64,000 nucleotides of DNA from NCBI RefSeq assembly GCF_002799245.1, contig NZ_NEQV01000005.1:310001-374000 (forward strand). The letters run 5' to 3'. The position numbers and the translations under genes were made by a program. Shown here piece after piece: positions 24,958-33,852 of this stretch; within the stretch, counting starts at the first letter, position 1; the number at the start of each line of letters is the position of its first letter. The notes under the pieces were generated by a model. The model saw only the letters and a program-made list of their open reading frames with translations, made no database searches and was not told the origin of the DNA. Origin of the DNA: Stenotrophomonas maltophilia (GTDB lineage: Bacteria; Pseudomonadota; Gammaproteobacteria; Xanthomonadales; Xanthomonadaceae).

Positions 24958-26012
24958 TGTGCGCCGAGCAGGCGGGGCTCCGGTTCGATCGGCACGCCGA
25001 ATTTTTCCAGCACCGAGGCCGAGATGCGGCGCGCCAGTGCCAGCAGTTCAGCACCGCTGGCATTGCCGTGGTTGACCAGCACCAGAGCGTGGCTGGGGGC
25101 CACGCCGGCATCGCCTTCGCGGAAGCCCTTCCAGCCGCAGGACTCGATCATCCACGCCGCAGAGACCTTGCGCTTGTCGTCCTGCTCGGCCGGGAACACC
25201 GGCAGCTCGGGGAAGTGCTGCAGCAGCACGTCGACCTGTTCCAGCGGCAGCACCGGGTTCTTGAAGAAACTGCCGGCGTTGCCGAGTACATCCGGGTCGG
25301 GCAGCTTGCGGCGGCGGATCGCGATCACCGCATTGGCCACGTCCACCGCACCCGGCAGCTCCACACCCTGCGCCTGCAGTTCCTCGCGGATACCGGCGTA
25401 GTCCATGCGCAGGTCGTGCAGCAGCGGCAGCTTCAGTTCGATGGCGGTGATCAGGTAGCGGTCGGGCTGCTGCTTGAACACGCTGTCGCGGTAGGCGAAG
25501 CCGCACTGTTCGTTGTCCAGCCGCACCCAGGCCTGTTCCAGGCAGTCCCAGGCCTCGACGGCCTGGATGAACTCGCCGACCTGCGCGCCATAGGCGCCGA
25601 TGTTCTGGATCGGCGCCGCACCAGCGGTGCCGGGAATCAACGCCAGGTTTTCCAGCCCGGACAGGCCTTCCTGCAGCGACCACATCACCAGGCCGTGCCA
25701 GGGCACGCCGGCGCCGGCGCGGATCACTGCATGGTCGGCGCGGTGTTCAAGGAAACTGATGTCACGGTTGCCGAACACCAGCACGGTACCGGGCAGGTCT
25801 CCGGCGATCAGTACGTTGCTGCCGCTGCCCAGCACCAGCAGCGGGCCGCTGGCCACATCGGGCAATGCCAGCACTTCCGGCAGCAGCGCGGGATCGTGCA
25901 GTTCCAGCAGCTGTGCGGCGCTGGCCTGCACATGGAAGGTATTGAGCGCCTGCAGCGGCGCATTGCGGGTGAGCGTCCAGCGCAGCGGGGCGTTGTTGTC
26001 GAGGGTATCCAT
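24951..26012 (-). CDS. murB: UDP-N-acetylenolpyruvoylglucosamine reductase MurB
   Basis: 353 residues from ATG 26012; a GTG at 26024 overlapping the pyrD stop would add four. FAD-binding motifs: [47 protein letters not shown]. The catalytic Ser/Glu region is [11 protein letters not shown] and [10 protein letters not shown]. It reduces UDP-GlcNAc-enolpyruvate to UDP-MurNAc in peptidoglycan synthesis. The long type I (E. coli-like) form is indicated by the YRDSVFK segment. Confidence 0.95.
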   Translation of the reverse strand: MDTLDNNAPLRWTLTRNAPLQALNTFHVQASAAQLLELHDPALLPEVLALPDVASGPLLVLGSGSNVLIAGDLPGTVLVFGNRDISFLEHRADHAVIRAGAGVPWHGLVMWSLQEGLSGLENLALIPGTAGAAPIQNIGAYGAQVGEFIQAVEAWDCLEQAWVRLDNEQCGFAYRDSVFKQQPDRYLITAIELKLPLLHDLRMDYAGIREELQAQGVELPGAVDVANAVIAIRRRKLPDPDVLGNAGSFFKNPVLPLEQVDVLLQHFPELPVFPAEQDDKRKVSAAWMIESCGWKGFREGDAGVAPSHALVLVNHGNASGAELLALARRISASVLEKFGVPIEPEPRLLGAQW

Positions 26013-26020
26013 GGGCGCGC

Positions 26021-27076
26021 TCACAGCGGTGCCACCGCGCCGCGGCTCGGCGCTTCGCGGCGCCGGCGGATCGCCTCCACGCATTCGGAAACCAGCGCCG
26101 GGCCACGGAAGATCAGGCCGCTGTAGCACTGCACCAGTGCGGCACCGGCCGCCATCTTGGCCACGGCATCGGCGCCGGACAGGATGCCGCCGACGCCGAT
26201 CAGCGGCACCGCTTCGGGCAGGCGCGAGCGCAGGCGACGCAGCACCAGCGTGGACTGCTCCAGCACCGGCGCGCCGGACAGGCCACCGGCCTCGTTGGCC
26301 AGCGGATCGCCGGCCACCTTGCTGTGGTCGATGGTGGTGTTGGTGGCGATCACGCCGTCCACCTGCAGCTCGCCCAGCACGCGGGCGGCGGCATCGATGT
26401 CGCGTTCGCTGAGGTCTGGTGCCACCTTCACCAGCATCGGCACGCGGCGGCCGTGCCGGGCAGCAAGGTCTTCCTGGCGGTCGCGCAGCTGGCTGACCAG
26501 CTGGCGCAGCGCGGTTTCCTCCTGCAGTTCACGCAGGCCGGCGGTGTTGGGCGAGGAGATGTTGACGGTGATGTAATCGGCCAGCGGGTACACCTTGTCC
26601 AGGCAGGCGATGTAATCGTCCACGGCCTGTTCGTTGGGGGTGTCCTTGTTCTTGCCGATGTTGATGCCGAGCAGGCCGCGGCGGTTGCGCGCGCGCTCCA
26701 CGTTGCGCACCAGCGCGTCCACGCCTGCATTGTTGAAGCCCATGCGGTTGATGATCGCGTTGTGCGCCGGCAGCCGGAACAGGCGCGGCTGCGGATTGCC
26801 CGCCTGCGGGCGCGGGGTGATGGTGCCGATCTCGACGAAGCCGAAACCCAGCGCGAACAGCGCATCGATGTGCTCGCCGTTCTTGTCCAGGCCGGCAGCC
26901 AGGCCGACCGGATTGGGGAACGTCAGCCCGAACACGGTGCTCGGCATCGGCGCGATGCGGGCGGCCAGCAGCGGCGTGGTGCCGGTGCGATAGGCCAGGT
27001 CCAGTGCGGACAGGCCGAGGCCGTGGGCGCGCTCGGCGTCGAGCGAGAACAGGAAGGGGCGGGCAAGCGAATACAT
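26021..27076 (-). CDS. pyrD: Dihydroorotate dehydrogenase (quinone), class 2
   Basis: 351 residues. [20 protein letters not shown] forms the class 2 N-terminal membrane-associating helices. FMN site pieces: [40 protein letters not shown] contains the catalytic Ser of class 2 enzymes. The C-terminal [19 protein letters not shown] binds phosphate. It oxidises dihydroorotate to orotate with quinone in pyrimidine synthesis. Its stop sits nine bases before murB ATG. Confidence 0.96.
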   Translation of the reverse strand: MYSLARPFLFSLDAERAHGLGLSALDLAYRTGTTPLLAARIAPMPSTVFGLTFPNPVGLAAGLDKNGEHIDALFALGFGFVEIGTITPRPQAGNPQPRLFRLPAHNAIINRMGFNNAGVDALVRNVERARNRRGLLGINIGKNKDTPNEQAVDDYIACLDKVYPLADYITVNISSPNTAGLRELQEETALRQLVSQLRDRQEDLAARHGRRVPMLVKVAPDLSERDIDAAARVLGELQVDGVIATNTTIDHSKVAGDPLANEAGGLSGAPVLEQSTLVLRRLRSRLPEAVPLIGVGGILSGADAVAKMAAGAALVQCYSGLIFRGPALVSECVEAIRRRREAPSRGAVAPL

Positions 27077-27084
27077 GCGTCGGT

Positions 27085-27855
27085 TCAGTCCAGCGTGCCG
27101 AGGAAGGCTCGGGTTCGATATTCAAAAGCGACCTGGCCGTCGACCGCGTGGGCGGCGAACAGGTCCTGCAGAGCGTCGATCATCGGCGCGTGGCGAGGAT
27201 GACCGGATTGGGGTGCGTAGGAGGAGGACAGCAGGCGCCCGCGCAGGGCGTCGAAGTCCAGATGCTGCACGTTCGGCAGCTCCACCATGCCACGCAGGCC
27301 AGGGCCGAACCAGGCCTGCATGGTGGCGTCGTCCTGGTAGCGCTCGGCTACGGCGGTGTAGTCGGTACCGTAATCCAGCAGCAGCTGTTCGTAGCCGATC
27401 AGGAACGGGCTGGCATCGAGCAGGCGCGAATTCCAGTAGATCAATGCCTGGCCGCCGGGACGCAGGATGCGCTGCCACTCGGCGCGCACCGCCACGGTGT
27501 CGAACCAGTGGAACGCCTGCGCGACGCTGACCAGGTCGATGCTGGCGCCGTCCAGTCCGGTGGCTTCGGCGCGGCCATCGACGGCGGAGAAGCGCGGGTA
27601 GCGGGGTGCCAGGCAGTGTTCGGCGGCGGCACGCATGGCGGCATTCGGCTCGACCGCCACCAGTGGATGACCGCTGGCGAGAAACTGGCGGCTGGAAATG
27701 CCGGTGCCAGCGCCGATGTCGGCAACGCCGGCATGGTGGCTGACACCCATCGGGCCGTGCAGCCAATCCATAAGGGCCGGCGGGTAGTCGGGCCGGTAGC
27801 GGACGTAGTCGGCGACGCGGCTGCTGAAGCGTTCAGTGCTGTCGGAGGCGGTCAT
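27085..27855 (-). CDS. Class I SAM-dependent methyltransferase
   Basis: 256 residues from ATG 27855. Motif I is [12 protein letters not shown], with [13 protein letters not shown] as acidic strand-2 motif and [15 protein letters not shown] as motif IV/post. This matches small-molecule methyltransferases of the UbiE/Coq5-like type II group. [23 protein letters not shown] is the usual opening of this subgroup. Substrate unknown. It ends nine bases before pyrD start and may be in the same transcript. Confidence 0.85.
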   Translation of the reverse strand: MTASDSTERFSSRVADYVRYRPDYPPALMDWLHGPMGVSHHAGVADIGAGTGISSRQFLASGHPLVAVEPNAAMRAAAEHCLAPRYPRFSAVDGRAEATGLDGASIDLVSVAQAFHWFDTVAVRAEWQRILRPGGQALIYWNSRLLDASPFLIGYEQLLLDYGTDYTAVAERYQDDATMQAWFGPGLRGMVELPNVQHLDFDALRGRLLSSSYAPQSGHPRHAPMIDALQDLFAAHAVDGQVAFEYRTRAFLGTLD

Positions 27856-27859
27856 GGCG

Positions 27860-28144
27860 TCAGTTCGACATCGCTGCCAGCCAGGCCAGGCCACCGAAGA
27901 ACAGGATGAAGACCGCGATGGCGGCAAGCACGGCGCCGACCATCACCCAGCCCAGCACCAGGCCGGTGATGGCCAGGCCATCGCCTTCCAGTTCGTGCGG
28001 GCGGCGGCGGATTTCAGCGCGGGCCATGTGGCCGGTGATGATGGCGACGATGCTGGCCACGAAGGGCAGGACGGTCCAGCTGGCAATGCCCATGACCAGG
28101 CTGACCACGGCCAGGGCGCTTGTCTGTCGGGGTGCCACGCTCAT
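27860..28144 (-). CDS. DUF4190 small membrane protein
   Basis: 94 residues with two hydrophobic segments (SALAVVSLVMGIASWTVLPF and a second at the C-terminus, VGAVLAAIAVFILFFGGLAW) separated by HMARAEIRRRP, the standard DUF4190 layout. An excellent AGGAGG site precedes the ATG. Four bases separate it from the downstream methyltransferase start. Function unknown. Confidence 0.85.
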   Translation of the reverse strand: MSVAPRQTSALAVVSLVMGIASWTVLPFVASIVAIITGHMARAEIRRRPHELEGDGLAITGLVLGWVMVGAVLAAIAVFILFFGGLAWLAAMSN

Positions 28145-28219
28145 CGGGGTCCTCCTTGGCAGTGTGCACATGATAGTGCCTCCGCCCTGGCAATCCCATG
28201 CCTGCCGGATTCGATGGCG

Positions 28220-28550
28220 GCCGTCGACCCTGGTCGACGAACGGAGTGTCAGCCATGGTAGGCGTCGACCTTGGTCGACGAACGGCATGCCAACCAAGGT
28301 TGGCAGCTACCGGGGCGTTGGTGTCAGCCATGGTAGGCGTCGACCTTGGTCGACGAAGGCATGCCAACCAAGGTTGGCAGCTACCGGGGTGTTGGTGTCA
28401 GCCATGGTAGGCGTCGACCTTGGTCGACGAAGGCATGCCAACCAAGGTTGGCAGCTACCGGGGCGTTGGTGTCAGCCATGGTAGGCGTCGACCTTGGTCG
28501 ACGAAGGCATGCCAACCAAGGTTGGCAGCTACCGGGGTGTTGGTGTCAGC
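28220..28550. repeat. Four-unit 74-bp tandem array of paired REP palindromes
   Basis: Full units begin at 28257, 28332, 28406 and 28480 (spacing 75, 74, 74), preceded by a half unit at ~28220. Each unit has GTAG, then a palindrome GTCGACCTTGGTCGAC, then a second palindrome with arms GCCAACC and GGTTGGC followed by CTAC, so each unit is a head-to-head REP pair. Units differ at only a few bases. The last unit ends inside the SDR stop codon (TGA at 28548-28546), and the same GGCTGACAC segment occurs in every unit. Confidence 0.9.
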
Positions 28551-29385
28551 CCATCAACACCTGGCCGCCATCCACATTGAGCACATGGCCGGTGACCCAG
28601 CGCGCCAGTGGCGAACACAGGAACAGGGCGGCGTCGGCGATCTCGCGCGGGTGGCCGAAGCGGCCGAACGGGATCTTCGCAAGGGTACCGTGGTACAGCG
28701 CTGGATCCTCGACGCGGCGGCGGTCCCAGAGGCCGTCATCGAACTCGATCGAACCCGGTGCGATGGCATTGACCCGGATCCGGTCCTTGGCCAGCGCCAA
28801 CGCCTGCGAGGTGGTGTAGTGCGAAAGCGCAGCCTTGGCGGCGGCGTAGGGCGCGCCACCGGGGCGCGGCTGCTGCGCGGCGATCGACGACAGGTTGAGG
28901 ATGCAGGCATCGCGGGAGGCGCGCAGCCAGGGCAGCGCCAGGCGCGAGGCACGCACGGCCGCCATCAGGTCGATCTGCAGGCTGGCGGCCCAGCCGTCCT
29001 CGTCGTCGGCCATGCCGTAGCCGGTGGCATTGTTGACCAGCACATCGATGCCGCCGAGGCCATCAGCGGCGGCCTGCAGCCAGGCCTGGATCTGGCCGGG
29101 GTCGGCCAGATCAGCGGAAAACGCGTGCAATGGCGTGCCCTGTGCCTGTGCATCGGCGCGCAGGGCATCCAGGCCGGCCTGGCCGCGTGCACAGGCCGAG
29201 ACCTGGGCACCGGCACCGGCAAAGGCCAGTGCCATTTCACGACCAATGCCCTTGCTGCCGCCGGCGATCAGCACCCGGCGGCCGCTGAAATCGAGGGTCG
29301 GAGCCCCGTTGGGGATCCGACCCTGGGCAGGGGTCAGATCCCCGGAGGGGCTCTGACCCACATGCATGGCCGGGCCCGTTGCCAT
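28546..29385 (-). CDS. Short-chain dehydrogenase/reductase with palindrome-encoded N-terminal extension
   Basis: 279 residues from ATG 29385, which overlaps the ALDH stop (TGATG). ATG 29367 is the alternative. The Rossmann core begins only at residue ~31 (LDFSGRRVLIAGGSKGIGREMA), with NNATGYG and the catalytic Ser (LSSIAAQQ) and YAAAK. C-terminal GHVLNVDGGQVLMG is typical. It uses NAD(P)H on an unknown alcohol or ketone. Residues ~9-31 are encoded by two GC-rich hairpins (29295-29359), an inserted element and not part of the SDR fold. Operon with the ALDH gene upstream. Confidence 0.85.
   Translation of the reverse strand: MATGPAMHVGQSPSGDLTPAQGRIPNGAPTLDFSGRRVLIAGGSKGIGREMALAFAGAGAQVSACARGQAGLDALRADAQAQGTPLHAFSADLADPGQIQAWLQAAADGLGGIDVLVNNATGYGMADDEDGWAASLQIDLMAAVRASRLALPWLRASRDACILNLSSIAAQQPRPGGAPYAAAKAALSHYTTSQALALAKDRIRVNAIAPGSIEFDDGLWDRRRVEDPALYHGTLAKIPFGRFGHPREIADAALFLCSPLARWVTGHVLNVDGGQVLMG
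29295..29359. repeat. Two tandem 29-base hairpins inside the SDR coding region
   Basis: Hairpin 1 (29295-29323) has 13-base arms with one mismatch and a GTT loop. Hairpin 2 (29331-29359) has 13-base arms with one mismatch and a GGA loop. Both are related (GGGTC...GACCC), as in a REP-like dimer. They lie in frame in the 5' part of the SDR gene. Confidence 0.8.
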
Positions 29386-30917
29386 CACAGGTCGAACTTG
29401 ATGCCCTGGGCCAGCGGCAGCGAATCGGAGTAGTTGATGGTGTTGGTCTGGCGGCGCATGTAGACCTTCCACGCATCCGAACCGGACTCGCGGCCACCGC
29501 CGGTGTCCTTCTCGCCACCGAAAGCGCCGCCGATCTCCGCACCGGACGTGCCGATGTTGATGTTGGCGATGCCGCAGTCGCTGCCGGCGGCCGACAGGAA
29601 CTTCTCGGCGGTCTTCAGGTTCTGGGTGAAGATCGAGGACGACAGGCCCTGCGGCACGCCGTTCTGCATGTCGATGGCTTCGTCGATGCTGTCGTACGGC
29701 ATCACGTACAGGATCGGTGCGAAGGTCTCGTGCTGGACCACGGCGTCGCTGTTCTTCAGGCCCGAGACGATCGCGGGCAGCACGAAGTTGCCGGCGCGAT
29801 CGATGCGGGTGCCACCGGTTTCGATGGTGCCGCCGGCGGCCTTGGCCTGGGCGATGGCATCGAGGAACTGCTGCACAGCGCCGTCGCTGTTCAGCGGGCC
29901 CATCAGGTTGGCGGCATCGGTCGGGTCGCCGATCTTGCCTTCCACCTGCTTGTAGGCCTTGACCAGGGTGGCCAGCACGTCGGCGTAGATCGAGCGGTGC
30001 ACGATCAGGCGGCGGGTGGTGGTGCAGCGCTGGCCGGCGGTGCCGACGGCGCCGAACACGATGCCCGGCACGGCCAGCTTCAGGTCGGCGGTTTCGTCCA
30101 GGATGATGGCGTTGTTGCCACCGAGTTCCAGCAGGCAGCGGCCGAGGCGGCGCGCGACCTTCTCGTTGACGGTGCGGCCGACCTGGGTCGAGCCGGTGAA
30201 GCTGATCAGCGGCACGCGACGGTCATCGACCATCTTCTCCGACAGCGCGGTGCCGGCATCGTTGATCAGGAAGAAGATGTCCGGGAAGCCGGCTTCGCGC
30301 AGGGCATCGTTGCAGATCTTCAGCGAGGCGATGGCGGTCAGCGGCGTCTTGTTGGACGGCTTCCAGATGCACACGTCGCCACAGATGGCAGCCAGGAACG
30401 AGTTCCAGCTCCACACGGCGACCGGGAAGTTGAAGGCCGAGATGATGCCGACCAGGCCCAGCGGGTGGTACTGCTCGTACATGCGGTGGCCGGGGCGCTC
30501 GGAATGCATGGTGTAGCCGTACAGCATGCGGCTCTGGCCCACGGCGAAATCGGCAATGTCGATCATCTCCTGCACTTCGCCATCGCCTTCCGGCTTGCTC
30601 TTGCCCATTTCCAGGGCAACCAGCGAACCCAGCGCGTCCTTGTGCCTGCGCAGTGCTTCGCCGCACAGGCGCACGGCTTCACCGCGGCGCGGGGCCGGCG
30701 TGGTACGCCAGGCCTTGAAGGCTTCCTGGGCGCGGGCGACGACGGTCTCGTACTCGGCCTCGGTGGTTGCGCGGACCTGCGCGATCGGCTCACCGGTGGT
30801 CGGGTTGACCGGGGTGATCAGCTCACCGCTGGTCGCGCTCGACCACTCCCCGTTGCCCAGGTACGTGCCAGCGTTGATCGCGTCCAGGCCAAGGGACTTG
30901 AGCAGCTCGGAAGACAT
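29385..30917 (-). CDS. ALDH7-type aldehyde dehydrogenase (aminoadipate-semialdehyde/piperideine-6-carboxylate dehydrogenase)
   Basis: 510 residues. Motifs: [27 protein letters not shown] (cofactor site), [22 protein letters not shown] with the catalytic Glu, and [20 protein letters not shown] with the catalytic Cys. These together are the ALDH7 (antiquitin) signature. It oxidises alpha-aminoadipic semialdehyde in lysine breakdown (AmaB) or related aldehydes. [20 protein letters not shown] near the end is also typical. The downstream SDR overlaps its stop. A good AGTCTGC/AGGAG-type site is not seen before the ATG. Confidence 0.88.
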   Translation of the reverse strand: MSSELLKSLGLDAINAGTYLGNGEWSSATSGELITPVNPTTGEPIAQVRATTEAEYETVVARAQEAFKAWRTTPAPRRGEAVRLCGEALRRHKDALGSLVALEMGKSKPEGDGEVQEMIDIADFAVGQSRMLYGYTMHSERPGHRMYEQYHPLGLVGIISAFNFPVAVWSWNSFLAAICGDVCIWKPSNKTPLTAIASLKICNDALREAGFPDIFFLINDAGTALSEKMVDDRRVPLISFTGSTQVGRTVNEKVARRLGRCLLELGGNNAIILDETADLKLAVPGIVFGAVGTAGQRCTTTRRLIVHRSIYADVLATLVKAYKQVEGKIGDPTDAANLMGPLNSDGAVQQFLDAIAQAKAAGGTIETGGTRIDRAGNFVLPAIVSGLKNSDAVVQHETFAPILYVMPYDSIDEAIDMQNGVPQGLSSSIFTQNLKTAEKFLSAAGSDCGIANINIGTSGAEIGGAFGGEKDTGGGRESGSDAWKVYMRRQTNTINYSDSLPLAQGIKFDL

Positions 30918-31100
30918 GCAGACTCCTGTGTTTCGTTACGTTGTTTGGCGCCATCGCGGGCAGGTGGGGGACGCGATGAACTGAATCGCCGATGGTAGCA
31001 GAGCGGCCTGTCCGGCCATGGTGCAACGCGCCAGCGGAACCGGGCGGAACATGAATGCTTGGAGGGGAGGGCACGTTGCCTGTAAACTTCCCGGCTGCAT

Positions 31101-31177
31101 GGCCCCGTAGCTCAGCTGGATAGAGCGTCCCCCTCCTAAGGGGAAGGTCGCCCGTTCGAATCGGGCCGGGGTCACCA
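31101..31177 (+). tRNA. tRNA-Arg (anticodon CCT)
   Basis: 77 bases with encoded CCA. The acceptor stem GGCCCCG pairs with CGGGGTC (one G-T pair). The D-arm contains AGCTCAGCTGGATAGAGC. The anticodon loop CTCCTAA is closed by TCCCC/GGGGA. The T-arm is CCCGTTCGAATCGGG. CCT reads AGG arginine codons. It stands alone, with no integrase or att-like repeat next to it. Confidence 0.97.
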
Positions 31178-31210
31178 TCCGCAAGCCGCCCGCAGTACCC
31201 TCTGCCCGGG

Positions 31211-32101
31211 CTACAGCAGCCCCAGCCTGCGCAGCACCTGCGCCACGCGCGCGCGATCTTCACCGTGCAGCCCAAGCAGGGGCCGTGGCAGGCAATCTCC
31301 GTCACACAGGCCCATCAGCGCCGCCGCGCATGCCATGACGCGGATGCCACCGAAATGGTCATGCAGCGCCCAGAGCGGAGCCAGTCCCGCCGACACTGCC
31401 TGCGCCGTTGCGATATCGCCGGTGCCGGCTGCGCGGGTGATCTGCTGGGCCACCTTGGGGAACAGCCCGCCGGTCACCGAGTACCAGCCGTCGCAGCCGG
31501 CGGCCAGTCCGTTCACAGCCGCAGCGTCGCCGCTGATGCCCAGCGTGACGTGCGCCGGAAGACGAGCACGCAGCGCGGCGATGCGTGCTGCTGCTTCGGC
31601 AGGATCGTCGGACAGGCGTGGGATCTTGATCGAAGCGATGTTCGGCAGGGCGGCGATGCGCCCGTGCGGTTCATCGCTGAACCGGAAGTGGGTGGTGCCG
31701 GGATTGTCATAGACGCAGATCGGGGTGCGTACCGCCGTGCACACCGATTCAAAGAGCGTGTAGACCTCATGCTCCTTCAATGGCTGGTAGGACACAGGTG
31801 CCAGCAGCAGGCCGGCGGCGCCCGCCTCCTCGGCGTCCCTGGCCAACGCCAGCACGTCGCGGGTGCGCAGCGCACCGATGCCGACGATGACCGGGACCGC
31901 GCCCGAATGAGACAGCGCTTCGCGCAGCACGCGCATGCGCTCGGCGTTTTCCAGGTAGGCGTAGCTGCCGGTGGAGCCGAGCACGCCCATCGAGTCGACG
32001 CCAGCGGCTGCGAGACGCTCGACCAGTGCGGCGAAGGCACGCAGGTCGACGCTCGATTCGGTCATCGGCGTAAGAGGAAAGGCACTGAGGCCGTGGATCA
32101 T
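31211..32101 (-). CDS. DHDPS/NAL-family aldolase (dihydrodipicolinate synthase-like)
   Basis: 296 residues. Family marks: GLSAFPLTPM at the start, GVLGSTGSYAYL (GxxGE position is GSTGS), PVIVGIGALRT, VYDNPGTT with the catalytic Tyr, and ASIKIPR with the Schiff-base Lys. The core is intact. The usual GxxGE Glu is replaced. It is thus a pyruvate-dependent lyase of the superfamily, but probably not the housekeeping DapA. A perfect 14-base palindrome lies 72-85 bases upstream, suggesting substrate-induced control. Confidence 0.85.
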   Translation of the reverse strand: MIHGLSAFPLTPMTESSVDLRAFAALVERLAAAGVDSMGVLGSTGSYAYLENAERMRVLREALSHSGAVPVIVGIGALRTRDVLALARDAEEAGAAGLLLAPVSYQPLKEHEVYTLFESVCTAVRTPICVYDNPGTTHFRFSDEPHGRIAALPNIASIKIPRLSDDPAEAAARIAALRARLPAHVTLGISGDAAAVNGLAAGCDGWYSVTGGLFPKVAQQITRAAGTGDIATAQAVSAGLAPLWALHDHFGGIRVMACAAALMGLCDGDCLPRPLLGLHGEDRARVAQVLRRLGLL

Positions 32102-32172
32102 GGCTACCCCCGGAGGCAGAAGGCGAAAGGAGGCCGTCTGCAGTGGCGACCTTGGACGGCGGGCATTGTTTA

Positions 32173-32186
32173 TTGTCCTAGGACAA
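32173..32186. promoter_or_regulatory. Perfect 14-base palindrome between DHDPS-like and GNAT genes
   Basis: TTGTCCTAGGACAA is an exact dyad in the 134-base divergent gap, 72 bases from the DHDPS-family start and 50 bases from the GNAT start. The half-site form is common for GntR-type regulators of such lyases. No candidate regulator gene is adjacent. Confidence 0.6.
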
Positions 32187-32235
32187 AATTCAAGCGCTGC
32201 CCTGCAAGGTGATCCGTTCGGCGGAATCGCGCACC

Positions 32236-32730
32236 ATGGCGGCCAACCTTCCTCTCACGCATGCCATGACCGAGTGCCTTCACCCCGTGCAGCCCCGGCA
32301 CTACGCCGTCATCGGCGCGTGGCTGGATTCGGCCAGCGCAACCCAGCGCTGGGCCGGTCCCGGCGTGCCGTATCCGCTCGCGCCTGATGCATTCGCGCAG
32401 GCGCTGCAGCTGCCGCAGCGCCCGGGATGGGTGCTGCTGGACGCGCACGGCCACTGCATTGGTTTCGGCCAATACTGGCCGACGAGCCCGGGCACGCTGC
32501 ACCTGGGCCGCATCATCGTTTCACCGCAGGCACGCGGGCGTGGCCTGGGACGTGCATTGATGCAGGCGCTGATGGCGCAGGCGTTGCAGTCCGCCGCGGT
32601 GGAACGGCTGACCCTGCGCGTCTATCGTGACAACGTCGCGGCGGTGACCCTGTACCGCGACCTGGGCTTCCAGCCGATGGAAGACGCTTCGACACCGGAC
32701 CTGCTGTTCATGCAGCACCGTGCCGGCTGA
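32236..32730 (+). CDS. GNAT-family N-acetyltransferase
   Basis: 164 residues from ATG 32236; ATG 32266 (MTECLHPVQPRHY) is equally possible and gives a more typical start. The acetyl-CoA motif is IIVSPQARGRGLGRALMQALMAQA (R-G-x-G-x-G/A), followed by LTLRVYRDNVAAVTLYRDLGFQPM. RimI/YjgM-like proteins of this kind acetylate amino acids, peptides or drugs. Substrate unknown. Confidence 0.8.
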   Translation: MAANLPLTHAMTECLHPVQPRHYAVIGAWLDSASATQRWAGPGVPYPLAPDAFAQALQLPQRPGWVLLDAHGHCIGFGQYWPTSPGTLHLGRIIVSPQARGRGLGRALMQALMAQALQSAAVERLTLRVYRDNVAAVTLYRDLGFQPMEDASTPDLLFMQHRAG

Positions 32731-32737
32731 GTGCTGA

Positions 32738-32902
32738 TCACGTGCGCAGCGGGGCGGCTTGCTGCCATTGCCCGCGCGTAATGCGGCTGATGTGCCCGGT
32801 GCGGTAGTCGGCGCGGAAGCGGTTGGACGCGGTGTGGATGATGTCGGCACGTTCCTCGACGCCGGGGCTCAGGGCGGGATCTTGATGGTTCCGGTACTTT
32901 TC
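32738..32902 (-). pseudogene. Possible C-terminal remnant of an unidentified gene
   Basis: The minus-strand frame ending at TGA 32738 reads a plausible protein end: VEERADIIHTASNRFRADY, then RTGHISRITRGQW. It has strong coding-like composition and no start codon nearby. I do not recognise the family. It may be a decayed gene end or a chance frame. It lies in the gap before the AraC-type gene. Confidence 0.35.
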
Positions 32903-32958
32903 ACAACATCCTCGTCGGCCCGGATATGCTGTGCCCCGGACTCCAGCCGGATCAGCCC

Positions 32959-33852
32959 GTGGACCGCATACCCCAGCTTCTGGATCAGGACGAATCCATG
33001 CGCCTGGAGGTCAGTACCTTGACCGAGGGGCAGGGCATCCCGCTGTCATTCGGGCACGCGTATCTGGCGGTGCTGGTGTGCGTGTCCGGGCGTGCGCGCT
33101 TCGCACTGAACTTTCGTGAGGTAGCGGTGCAGCGGCACGATGTGCTGGTGCTGGCCGAGGACACGCTGGCCTTGCTGCGGCAACGCTCGCGCGGCTTCCT
33201 GGCGGTGGTCTGCCTGGTGCCGAAGGTGCTGGCGTCGGAGGTGGCCTATGTGCTGCCCAATGCACTGTTCAAGTTCCTGCACGAGCATCCCCACTGTGTG
33301 CCGTCGCCGCTGGAAGTGCCACTGCTGCAGGGCTGGTTGCAGCAGCTGATGGACGCGCAGCACAATGGTGGCCGCTATCGGCACGTGATGCTGCGCAATC
33401 TGCTGCAGACGTTCTTCCTGAAGTTCGCCACGCTGTTGCCGGCGCAGAAGCTGGCCGCAGCGCCGGTCAGCCGGCGCGAGCGGCTGGCCTGGAATTTCTG
33501 GGAGCTGGTGGGACAACGCAGTGCCCGCCAGCGCGACGTGCAGTCCTACGCCGACGCGTTGTGCATCACGCCGTTCTATCTTTCGCAGCTCACCCGCGAG
33601 TGCTTCGACGAAACGCCCAAGGCATTGATCGACCGCCAGGTCGTGCTGGAGATCAAGGCATTGCTGAGCTACAGCGAGTTGCCGATCGGGCGCATCGCCG
33701 AGCGATTGTGCTTCGAGGATGCGTCGTACCTGTGCCGCTACTTCCGGCGGCACACCGGGCAGTCGCTGACCGGTTACCGCCGTGCGGGGCAGGGCGGCGC
33801 TAGTGGGATACGAACAGTGGTGCCGGGACTTCAGCCAGCAGATCTTCGGTGA
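32959..33852 (+). CDS. AraC-family transcriptional regulator
   Basis: 297 residues from GTG 32959 (VDRIPQLLDQDESMRLEV). ATG 32926 and ATG 32998 are alternatives. Residues 1-~170 are a cupin-like sensing domain. Residues ~180-285 are the paired HTH of AraC: VQSYADALCITPFYLSQLTREC and PIGRIAERLCFEDASYLCRYFRRHTGQSLTGYR. It probably controls a nearby gene, but no operator is obvious. Its 3' end overlaps the convergent UspA gene by 53 bases (33800-33852). Confidence 0.87.
   Translation: MDRIPQLLDQDESMRLEVSTLTEGQGIPLSFGHAYLAVLVCVSGRARFALNFREVAVQRHDVLVLAEDTLALLRQRSRGFLAVVCLVPKVLASEVAYVLPNALFKFLHEHPHCVPSPLEVPLLQGWLQQLMDAQHNGGRYRHVMLRNLLQTFFLKFATLLPAQKLAAAPVSRRERLAWNFWELVGQRSARQRDVQSYADALCITPFYLSQLTRECFDETPKALIDRQVVLEIKALLSYSELPIGRIAERLCFEDASYLCRYFRRHTGQSLTGYRRAGQGGASGIRTVVPGLQPADLR

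Noticed and set aside
28220-28550. CRISPR-like array
   Set aside because: There are no unique spacers; whole 74-base units are repeated and built of GTAG palindromes, and no cas gene is near.
31101-31177. tRNA-Arg as an integration site of a genomic island
   Set aside because: No integrase, direct repeat of the tRNA end, or GC shift is visible on either side.
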